Shown here: piece after piece, positions 1 to 5,101 of the stretch
How positions within the stretch are numbered: the stretch's first letter is position 1
How the letters are laid out: each line of letters starts with the position of its first letter
Assembly: GCA_937958285.1 (NCBI GenBank)
Contig: CALFXQ010000271.1
Location: forward strand, 1-9,661
Direction: 5' to 3'
Length of the DNA: 9,661 bases
Origin: an uncultured Fusibacter sp.
GTDB taxonomy: Bacteria; Bacillota; Clostridia; Peptostreptococcales; Acidaminobacteraceae
The notes under the pieces: generated by a model
The model's input: the letters and a program-made list of their open reading frames with translations, nothing else
Database searches by the model: none
Told to the model about the DNA's origin: nothing
Program-made: the position numbers and the translations under genes

Positions 1-197
1 CATTCTTTAGAGTTTTTTATGAGATCATCGCTTGAATGCTGTACACAAATGATTGGGGAGTTAGAAGCTCTTGCTTTAGAAATCATAAGGTTAATATTCT
101 CAACAACTCGTTCTTTATTGTATGCTGACTCGATGACCCCATTTTGAACATCGACAATAAGAAGTACCATTTTATTATCATCTTTTACTATAGTCAT
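1..197 (-). CDS. Isochorismatase-family cysteine hydrolase, N-terminal part (cut by window edge)
   Basis: Only the first 65 codons are in the window; the rest lies beyond base 1. The start ATG (197-195) has a strong ribosome site, AAGGAGG, about 7-8 bases upstream. The protein begins MTIVKDDNK, followed by LLIVDVQNGV at residues 12-21. That is the first beta-strand of the isochorismatase-like fold; Asp16 is the expected first member of the family's Asp-Lys-Cys catalytic triad. Further on come a VVENINLMISKA helix and a PIICVQH strand, both typical of the family. Lys and Cys would lie outside the window, so activity cannot be judged. The family includes isochorismatases, nicotinamidases and many hydrolases of unknown substrate, so the substrate cannot be named. 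It starts 65 bp after the stop of the toroid-protein gene on the same strand, so co-transcription is possible, although it has its own good ribosome site and much lower GC. Confidence 0.8.
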   Translation of the reverse strand, partial: MTIVKDDNKMVLLIVDVQNGVIESAYNKERVVENINLMISKARASNSPIICVQHSSDDLIKNSKE

Positions 198-262
198 AAT
201 CCTATCCTCCTTGCTTCCATTGCTACTCAAATATAATAGCATTTCATTTACAAATACTAAGG

Positions 263-1270
263 CTAAGCCTGTTCGAACCACCTGAGGACTCGCATAGCGC
301 GAAGTGTGTTCCAACGGCTGGGTGAGCCCTCTTCTACTCCAGGCTCGGATATGGCCTCATCGGAATGTACTATACCTCGTGCCCAGATTCCGTTTCCATC
401 ACACATCGAGGCAACAATTTTGATGGCTTCAGATATGCGCGGGTCTGGCTTAACGCCGGCTTTGTGCAAATAGTCCAAGCACCGGAGAATATCGTAACGC
501 CATCCAGAGGGGTAAGAGAACTGTGTCCAGACAGGACCGCCTTTGCCGTCATGCTCGATAGGTTCGCCGGTCGTCAGCCGCTTGAACAGATGGCGTGCGA
601 GTAGGTACTCCTGCCCAAGTGCGATTGCTTTTTTCAAGTCAGGTGAACCACCCGTCACCCGCTCGAACTCCAGTAAACCTTCAAGGACGTTGATGGTGGT
701 ATGGAATGAGCCGCGCGTGGATCCAACCTCTTGATCACAATTCCAGCCTCCATCCTTCATCTGCTGTCCCAATAGTCGGTCGATCAACGGGTGCATGTCT
801 ACCCCAAAATAGGCACCCACAGTCACAACGCGACCATTGATGCAGGGCTCCACTTCGCCTTCAAAGAAAGGCTTGTGCCACCAACTTCTGTCTTCGTCTT
901 TAGGTAACTCGTCTCGAGAAATATTCATTAACCACCTGACGTTCTCACGGACTCGGCTCACCGCGAGCATGACTTGCTGGTTAGCAGGTTCGATCCCCAT
1001 GTCATGCAATAACAGCAAGGCACTCAAAGTGGATTCTTCAGGAAAACGTGTCGATCCCGGCCAAGTTCCATTCTCGGACTGAGTTGCTAGAAGTGCAGCT
1101 CCCCAACCTCTGGTTGCGATCTTGATGCGTTCAGCTGCTATTTCCTCTTCGGAAGCATCGGATAAGTCTCGCATTACCTGCCAACGGATTGAAGGGTCAG
1201 AATCAAGAAGCCACTTTATAGCCGACTCCCTTGGCTTTCCTGCTTGCCAATCAATTGAATCTGATAGCAT
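263..1270 (-). CDS. Squalene-cyclase/prenyltransferase-like alpha-alpha toroid protein
   Basis: A 335-residue protein with no signal peptide or clear membrane segment. It has QW-like repeat elements typical of terpenoid-cyclase and protein-prenyltransferase toroid domains: GTWPG near residue 68, DGGWNCD near 173 and GNGIWARG near 292. Each is followed or preceded by a hydrophobic helix such as STLSALLLLHDMG, TTINVLEGLLEFE or WNTLRAMRVL. Squalene-hopene cyclases are about 630 residues with two such domains and a catalytic DXDD motif. This protein is about half that length and I see no DXDD, so hopene synthesis is unlikely; it may be a cyclase-like enzyme or a binding scaffold. The start chosen is ATG 1270, preceded by GGAAGGAG at 9 bases. 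An ATG eight codons upstream (1294) lacks a ribosome site. By eye the gene is clearly GC-richer than its AT-rich neighbours, which suggests horizontal acquisition. The family call is good; the function is unknown. Confidence 0.75.
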   Translation of the reverse strand: MLSDSIDWQAGKPRESAIKWLLDSDPSIRWQVMRDLSDASEEEIAAERIKIATRGWGAALLATQSENGTWPGSTRFPEESTLSALLLLHDMGIEPANQQVMLAVSRVRENVRWLMNISRDELPKDEDRSWWHKPFFEGEVEPCINGRVVTVGAYFGVDMHPLIDRLLGQQMKDGGWNCDQEVGSTRGSFHTTINVLEGLLEFERVTGGSPDLKKAIALGQEYLLARHLFKRLTTGEPIEHDGKGGPVWTQFSYPSGWRYDILRCLDYLHKAGVKPDPRISEAIKIVASMCDGNGIWARGIVHSDEAISEPGVEEGSPSRWNTLRAMRVLRWFEQA

Positions 1271-1294
1271 ATTATAATTCTCCTTCCTATACAA

Positions 1295-1503
1295 TAGAAC
1301 ACGATATTGTCAAAAATATCTGAGTAAACATGTCACTTTAGTAGTAGTCATTAATTTTTTAATCATTTTTATACATTATTAGGTACGGATAATTCATTAT
1401 CCCATTTTAACTTTTTCACGTTTTATCCAGTCTGTTAAATCGATACAGTTCATCTTTATAATGTACTCTTTAAAATTAAAGTTGTTATAAGTGTGTTAAG
1501 TTA
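1295..1503. other. Intergenic region upstream of toroid gene, no gene seen
   Basis: AT-rich DNA with no convincing coding frame. It holds two small inverted repeats: GGATAAT and ATTATCC arms separated by 2 bases (1387-1402), and ACAATA/TATTGT arms separated by 8 bases (1291-1310). Either could be an operator for the toroid gene, but I recognise no specific regulator site. Confidence 0.4.
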
Positions 1504-1646
1504 TCAACTCTTTTCGATCACTACTGTAACAGTATCTCCGACATCTAGCTTAATTGCTTTTAGAACTGCTGCTCGAAGTGGAAGCATGTGCATACCACCA
1601 ATAGGAAGCATTGTTGCTTGAAAATTATAGCCTTCAATAGATGCCT
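1504..1646 (-). pseudogene. DUF1905 protein, C-terminal remnant truncated by IS3 element
   Basis: Starting exactly at the IS border (1646) and ending at TGA 1504-1506, the minus strand encodes about 46 residues. They run ASIEGYNFQATMLPIGG, then MHMLPLRAAVLKAI, then LDVGDTVTVVIEKS. This matches the C-terminal half of DUF1905 domains, where a GG-x-HMLPL-x-AAV helix is followed by a GD-x-VTV strand. Full DUF1905 domains are around 80-95 residues, so roughly the first 40 are missing. The frame continues into the IS terminal repeat without a usable start. The matching N-terminal half is not present in DNA on the other side of the element (2914 onward), so simple excision would not restore the gene. 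DUF1905 proteins have no established biochemical role that I can state. Confidence 0.7.
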
Positions 1647-1673
1647 TGTCCTGGTCAAGCATAATTGTAACAC
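1647..1673 (+). repeat. IS3 terminal inverted repeat, end downstream of orfB
   Basis: Read inward, the end is TGTCCTGGT, then nine divergent bases, then TTGTAACAC. The first and last nine bases are identical to those at the other end, with the same 9-base spacing. The two conserved blocks probably represent the cleavage end and the transposase-binding part. Confidence 0.85.
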
Positions 1674-1688
1674 TCTCAAGAAAAGATT

Positions 1689-2477
1689 TTATGGTTTTAA
1701 GTACCGCTTTTCAAATGGGGTCTGATAGTCATTTGATGAATGCGGCCTAATGTGGTTGTAGTAGCCGAATACATAATCAGCTACCTTGATATTTAAATGT
1801 TCATCTGTTTCAAATCGATGTTTGTTGATGAGTTCACCTTTAAAAGTGCCATAGAAGCGTTCCATCGGCGCATTATCATAGAGACAACCAGCTTTGCTCA
1901 TACTTTGTTCGATCCCATGAGTGTCACAAAACTCAGTAAATACTTGTGATGTAAATTGTGGCCCCATGTCAGAATGGAGCATTAAGTTCTTGTGTTGAGG
2001 GATGGCATTTAAGGCTCGATTTAATGTTGTTATTGCGAGCTCAGCAGTGATGTGTTTGCCATTAATCGAAGCTACAATTGATTTGTCATATAAGTCTAGA
2101 ATGCTGCAATTGTAGCGTTTAGCGCCATCTGAAAGATAAAGATATGTGAAGTCGGTACACCATTTTTCATTGGGCCTAGCAGCTGTAAAATCTTGATTCA
2201 TATGGTTTGGAAATTTCTTGTAGCATTCACCCTTTTGATAGCGTGGCCTTTTGCGCACAACAACAGACCTAACACCAAGCTCTTTCATATACTTGAGCGT
2301 TGTGGTTTTACTTAGGGTGATCTGACGCCTCTTAAGGAAGACTTTCATCATACGATGACCAGGATTACCGTCATACTCATGATAAATGTCTAATATCTCA
2401 GCTTTGATGACTTCTTTAGCAATCTGATATGCTTCTTTTCGGTTCTTCTTATAGTTATAGTAGGCGTTTGGCGACAT
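1689..2477 (-). CDS. IS3-family transposase OrfB (catalytic part)
   Basis: DDE integrase-fold transposase that, fused to OrfA by frameshifting, cuts and joins the IS ends. Numbered from the ATG at 2477, the catalytic residues are Asp109 in WCTDFTYL, Asp170 in HSDMGPQFTS and Glu206 in NAPMERFYGTFK. There are 35 residues between the last two, which is the D,D(35)E signature. The C-terminus has the usual YNHIRPHSS...TPFEKRY motif. The open frame extends upstream of the ATG to the slippery site near 2579, through FIDAHQVEFGVRWLLKRFKM, which is the conserved start of the OrfB HTH-like region. No ribosome site precedes the ATG at 2477, so OrfB is most likely made only as the OrfAB fusion of about 383 residues (orfA codons 1-87 plus about 296). 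No internal stop or frameshift damages it. Confidence 0.92.
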   Translation of the reverse strand: MSPNAYYNYKKNRKEAYQIAKEVIKAEILDIYHEYDGNPGHRMMKVFLKRRQITLSKTTTLKYMKELGVRSVVVRKRPRYQKGECYKKFPNHMNQDFTAARPNEKWCTDFTYLYLSDGAKRYNCSILDLYDKSIVASINGKHITAELAITTLNRALNAIPQHKNLMLHSDMGPQFTSQVFTEFCDTHGIEQSMSKAGCLYDNAPMERFYGTFKGELINKHRFETDEHLNIKVADYVFGYYNHIRPHSSNDYQTPFEKRYLKP

Positions 2478-2545
2478 TTTAAAACGCTTGAGGAGCCATC
2501 TGACACCAAACTCTACTTGATGTGCATCAATAAAGCGATATTGAT

Positions 2546-2839
2546 CTAGTCGATTTCTTTTGCGAAGAATGCGGCTGCCTTTTTTAAGAAGGCGATTTCC
2601 TTTTGGGCAGCTTCTAGTTCTTTACGAAGTCGTTTGTTTTCTTCATAAGCGTCTTTTGTGTCATTTACGACTGGATTTTTTTCGCATTCTTCTTGGAACT
2701 GCTTGATCCAGTTTCGGACGGTTCCCTCGCCTAGATTGTATTCGTTGTTGATGCTGGGGATTGTTCTGCCTTCTTCAAGCACTAATCGAATGATTTTACT
2801 CTTGAATTCAGGCTCATAATTTCGATTTGGTTTAGCCAT
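2546..2839 (-). CDS. IS3-family transposase OrfA (helix-turn-helix DNA-binding subunit)
   Basis: A 97-residue protein. Residues about 1-55 form the IS3/IS911-type helix-turn-helix: NYEPEFKSKIIRLVLEEGRT, then a NLGEGTVRNWIKQFQEE recognition region. A leucine-rich coiled coil follows from about 65 to 90 (NKRLRKELEAAQKEIAFLKK), used for multimerisation. OrfA binds the IS ends and, as in other IS3 elements, is expected to moderate transposition. The start at 2839 has AGGTG about 5 bases upstream and lies 74 bp inside the element. A longer open frame begins with an ATG at 2914, but that overlaps the IS terminus and has no ribosome site, so it was not used. Confidence 0.9.
   Translation of the reverse strand: MAKPNRNYEPEFKSKIIRLVLEEGRTIPSINNEYNLGEGTVRNWIKQFQEECEKNPVVNDTKDAYEENKRLRKELEAAQKEIAFLKKAAAFFAKEID
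2579..2585 (-). promoter_or_regulatory. Programmed -1 ribosomal frameshift site (A AAA AAG)
   Basis: On the coding strand orfA reads TTA AAA AAG GCA. The heptamer A AAA AAG is in the exact phase for simultaneous slippage. Moving to -1 gives GGC AGC CGC and continues into the orfB frame without a stop. This is the standard way IS3 elements make the OrfAB transposase. A downstream stimulatory stem is not obvious by eye. Confidence 0.85.
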
Positions 2840-2886
2840 TTTACACCTACACTTTCGATTTAATTTTATCATCTTTTTCTGTGTTG

Positions 2887-2913
2887 GTGTTACAACTTGA
2901 CTATACCAGGACA
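2887..2913 (-). repeat. IS3 terminal inverted repeat, end upstream of orfA
   Basis: Read inward on the minus strand it is TGTCCTGGT, then nine bases, then TTGTAACAC. It matches the other end in both 9-base blocks. The orfA ribosome site lies about 45 bp inside it. An element promoter is expected here, but I could not single out convincing boxes. Confidence 0.85.
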
Positions 2914-3025
2914 TTTTACTCTAGCAAGACAACCAAAGCAGTTCGGATTCTTCGACCAACCCCACAACAATCTCAAGAAATGGCTTATAGTCCAAGCGAA
3001 AATGCCTTTTCTTCTTTCTAAAATA

Positions 3026-4240
3026 TTAATGATGCTGCTTGTTTTTCTTTTCTTGTTTGGATTCATACATCATCCGATCTGCCCTTTCAATAAACTCATC
3101 CACTGATGCAAAATTGTCTCTGTCGCAACTCAAAGCCCCCCAGCTTATCTCGTATGGAAACTGACTCGTGCTACTTAGAACATCAAGTTGTCCGCAAATA
3201 CGTTTCATCATTTCATTTGCTCCAGCAAGACTGCAATTGCTCATCACCAGTAAAAATTCATCTCCGCCCATCCTGCATACCAAATCTCCTTGTCGAATCC
3301 CAGAACGCATGGATTCGACAACACCCACAATGAGTTGATCTCCATATTTATGGCCTAACCTATCATTTGTAGTCTTTAGGTTATCCACGTCTATATAGAC
3401 AATGGTCAATTCAAGTTTATCTCGATGATGCTGACGTATACGATCTTCTAAGAGTTGTAACCCAAACCCCCTATTGTAGGCGCCGGTGAGGGCATCGTAG
3501 GTAGCTAGTAACTCCAGTTTGCGGTTTTGTTCCAGGATCTCTTGATTTTTGGTTTCAATAATCAAGTTCAATTCCGTCAGCTTTTTTATGCTACTAATCT
3601 TTGACCAATGGCCCAAGATAGACACCAGTACAGTGAATATAATAAAAGCGCCTCCATGGACCAATGTTTCTGAAAGTGAGAAAGAGCTGTTCAGAAGATT
3701 CCAAAACAGGTAATTGACAATAAAAATCATAGTCATACTAATGCTGAAGTTTAAGGGGTAGGTCAAAAGAGCTAATGGCAGGATAAACATGGCCACACTA
3801 AGGTTAACATTTCCTGCCATAAAGTGGATAGGATCATCATACAATGTGACAAGATATCCTAAAGTCAACGCATTTGAGATAAAGAAGAATGCCCACGCAG
3901 TAAGAGCGGAAATCGTCTTTCTTAAAAAAAGAACAATGGAAATAATACCACATAAAATAGCAAACAGCCTCAAAATGAGCAGGTAAGGCCAAAGTAAGGG
4001 TAATGTAACATAGTCGTATCCGATGTATGCAAAAATTGCAAAGCAGATAGCAACTATAAATGGAACTATGTGTGCTTCATTCTGCTTGGTGAGCTCTTGG
4101 TGAAACATCTTAAGCTGACGGCCAGTATCTGAGGACATATTTATGGATTGTTTTGTCTGGGTACTACTCTCAGTAAATTTTGTAATTTTCCTATAGGTCG
4201 AAATCAGGTTTCTTTTAAAATTAATAAGGACTTCGATCAT
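3026..4240 (-). CDS. Membrane diguanylate cyclase (GGDEF domain, six-helix membrane sensor region)
   Basis: A 404-residue protein predicted to make cyclic-di-GMP from two GTP. Residues about 1-55 are soluble and polar. About 57-210 hold some five to six hydrophobic segments (near 58-76, 82-105, 110-132, 145-162, 168-183 and 193-210), forming an integral-membrane sensor I cannot assign to a named family. A short coiled coil (about 218-245) leads into the GGDEF domain (about 245-400). That domain has DALTGAYNR at 249-257, metal-binding Asp284 in VYIDVDNLK, and an exact GGDEF at 325-329. RQGD (316-319) lies five residues before GGDEF, so the RxxD product-inhibition site is intact; enzyme and feedback site both look functional. 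The ATG at 4240 has GAGGGG about 10 bases upstream. The IS3 element begins 112 bp past the stop. A stem-loop at 4320-4349 lies in its upstream region. The signal sensed is unknown. Confidence 0.88.
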   Translation of the reverse strand: MIEVLINFKRNLISTYRKITKFTESSTQTKQSINMSSDTGRQLKMFHQELTKQNEAHIVPFIVAICFAIFAYIGYDYVTLPLLWPYLLILRLFAILCGIISIVLFLRKTISALTAWAFFFISNALTLGYLVTLYDDPIHFMAGNVNLSVAMFILPLALLTYPLNFSISMTMIFIVNYLFWNLLNSSFSLSETLVHGGAFIIFTVLVSILGHWSKISSIKKLTELNLIIETKNQEILEQNRKLELLATYDALTGAYNRGFGLQLLEDRIRQHHRDKLELTIVYIDVDNLKTTNDRLGHKYGDQLIVGVVESMRSGIRQGDLVCRMGGDEFLLVMSNCSLAGANEMMKRICGQLDVLSSTSQFPYEISWGALSCDRDNFASVDEFIERADRMMYESKQEKKNKQHH

Positions 4241-4319
4241 ATTGGTACATCCCCTCTAAATATGAAATGGTGGAACTGTATTAAGATGAAAAACTTATTG
4301 GAACAGTCTTCGGGAATCA

Positions 4320-4349
4320 TAACTATCTATACTTCTCCATAAATAGTTA
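4320..4349. repeat. Inverted repeat upstream of the GGDEF gene
   Basis: Arms TAACTATCTAT and ATAAATAGTTA, 11 bp each with one imperfect pair, flank an 8-base spacer. It lies about 80-110 bp upstream of the GGDEF start codon on the coding strand, a position suitable for an operator or a leader hairpin. No U-run follows it, so it is not a typical terminator. Confidence 0.4.
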
Positions 4350-4509
4350 ACACTTTATGATGCTTATACCCACCAATATCTGAAAATAACTATAGATCGG
4401 TTTTAAGACGCATTGCCGAAAAATTCTATAAGCACCTTAAACGATTGTATTTTTACTACATGATAAGATTTGATGGCGAACGAACGTAGTGGATCTATTT
4501 CCTCATACA

Positions 4510-4546
4510 AAAGCCACTGAATGTCATCTCTGCATTCAGTGGCTTT
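4510..4546 (-). terminator. Stem-loop terminator behind the methyltransferase remnant
   Basis: A perfect 14-bp stem, AAAGCCACTGAATG paired with CATTCAGTGGCTTT, closes a 9-base loop. On the minus strand the stem ends in GGCTTTT, a short U-tract. It lies 21 bases past the stop of the HVECVVKLERR reading frame (4568), where a gene's own terminator would be expected. The plus strand has a weaker tail, so it may work both ways. Confidence 0.6.
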
Positions 4547-4567
4547 AATCATTGATTTTACTGGGTT

Positions 4568-4732
4568 TTATCGTCTTTCCAACTTCACCACACACTCTAC
4601 GTGCCTTGAGTAGACAAAAATGATGTCGTCAGGACCCACTGGTTCCTTGGCGGAGGGGTATTTTTCTCGAAAACGGATCGCTAAGATCCAATTTTTGCAA
4701 CCACCCGCCACTCTTTTAGGATCAAAAGAGCA
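4568..4732 (-). pseudogene. Gene debris: 3' end of an RlmCD-type rRNA methyltransferase joined to unknown coding sequence
   Basis: An open minus-strand frame of 54 codons without an ATG, ending at TAA 4568-4570. Its last 11 residues are HVECVVKLERR (4568-4603), which closely resemble the very C-terminus of RlmCD/RumA-type 23S rRNA (uracil-5-)methyltransferases, where HVECV closes the fold. The catalytic Cys motif and the rest of that enzyme, normally about 450 residues, are absent. The upstream part, for example NWILAIRFREKYPSAKEP and VGPDDIIFV, looks protein-like but does not resemble the methyltransferase, and I do not recognise it. A short ATG-led frame, MPNKFDALLILKEW, overlaps it in another phase and ends at 4681-4683, which hints at a frameshifted small gene. 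The whole is best read as two fused remnants. A terminator follows directly. Confidence 0.4.
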
Positions 4733-4797
4733 TCAAATTTATTCGGCATATCATAGTGCTGCTACAACTTTACCAGTCAGTAAAAATTGTGCGCAAT

Positions 4798-4831
4798 AAA
4801 ACTTTCAAACTTGTTGTGGTTTGAGAGCTTT
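4798..4831 (-). terminator. Probable rho-independent terminator of the signalling cluster
   Basis: On the minus strand AAAGCTCTCAAAC pairs with GTTTGAAAGTTTT (13 positions, one mismatch and one G-U pair) around an 8-base loop, and the stem runs into TTTTATTG. It is the first terminator-like structure after the GGDEF/EAL gene (stop 5073), about 240 bp downstream, and about 60 bp after the small ORF ending at 4892. It could end transcripts of the whole cluster. Confidence 0.5.
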
Positions 4832-4891
4832 ATTCTGAACAATTACTTAATCGCAGCGAATTTCATTTGCTTAAACATTTAGATTTGGTGA

Positions 4892-5101
4892 TCACAATCT
4901 CATCTTATTCAACAAAGTCGTTAAATCACTTGACGGTTCCATATTTATAAAATGACATCTTCTGAAGCTTATAAGCATTTCCTTAATACGTTCAAATAAA
5001 TTGAATGGGCAATATAATTTCCCATTCAATTCATTTGAACGAATGCTATTAGACATGATGGGACAGCCGCAACTAGTGCATCTCATTGTCTGCATCCACA
5101 T
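4892..5101 (-). CDS. Doubtful small ORF with zinc-ribbon-like cysteines
   Basis: A 69-codon frame (or 64 codons from the ATG at 5086) overlapping the end of the GGDEF/EAL gene. It begins MRCTSCGCPIMSNS and later has GKLYCPFN, a CxxCxC...C arrangement that loosely recalls a small zinc-binding protein. Against it: neither start codon has a clear ribosome site, I know no matching family, and the middle of the frame is a 21-bp inverted repeat (4989-5041) whose base-level symmetry is unlike ordinary coding sequence. Overlap with the upstream stop would allow translational coupling, and a terminator follows about 60 bp downstream. I list it as possible, more likely non-coding than real. Confidence 0.22.
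   Translation of the reverse strand: MWMQTMRCTSCGCPIMSNSIRSNELNGKLYCPFNLFERIKEMLISFRRCHFINMEPSSDLTTLLNKMRL
4989..5041. repeat. Long inverted repeat, 21-bp arms with 11-base loop
   Basis: The arms read CGTTCAAATAAATTGAATGGG and its complement with one mismatch, around CAATATAATTT. On either strand it would fold into a long hairpin 32 bases after the stop of the GGDEF/EAL gene. There is no U-run on the minus strand, so it is not a standard terminator. It could stabilise the 3' end of the mRNA, or be a small mobile or REP-like palindrome. Confidence 0.7.

Larger units (their letters stand above)
1647..2913 (-). mobile_element. Complete IS3-family insertion sequence (1267 bp)
   Basis: The element is bounded by TGTCCTGGT at 1647 and its inverse ACCAGGACA ending at 2913, giving the TG...CA termini usual for IS3-family elements. 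It contains orfA and orfB in overlapping frames joined by a slippery heptamer, and the length is typical of the family. All catalytic residues and both ends are intact, so it looks potentially active. The flanks do not show a direct repeat: GCCT lies before 1647 and TTTT after 2913, whereas IS3 elements normally leave 3-5 bp duplications. This points to an adjacent deletion or recombination between copies after insertion. I cannot name the IS or a close relative from sequence alone. Confidence 0.9.
4241..4567. other. Gene-poor region upstream of the GGDEF gene
   Basis: No convincing coding frame on either strand. It carries the leader of the minus-strand GGDEF gene, an 11-bp inverted repeat (4320-4349) and a perfect-stem terminator (4510-4546). 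I looked for a cyclic-di-GMP riboswitch because of the neighbouring gene and did not see the GEMM-type conserved core. I could not pick a confident promoter. Confidence 0.4.

Noticed and set aside
365..1082. Plus-strand open frames opposite the toroid gene (365-604, 543-734, 837-1082)
   Set aside because: They lie antisense to a well-supported gene, have no family features, and are explained by the higher GC of that gene.
1286..1313. TTGACA-N16-TATAGG promoter-like sequence in front of the toroid gene
   Set aside because: The -10-like box overlaps the ribosome site, so a transcript started from it would lack that site. The -35 match may be chance, or part of an operator with ACAATA/TATTGT arms.
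2840..2914. Longer OrfA starting at ATG 2914
   Set aside because: It would begin across the IS boundary, has no ribosome site, and adds residues outside the known OrfA family start.
4241..4500. Cyclic-di-GMP (GEMM) riboswitch in the GGDEF leader
   Set aside because: The conserved core and tetraloop/receptor pattern of GEMM RNAs is not visible on the minus strand.
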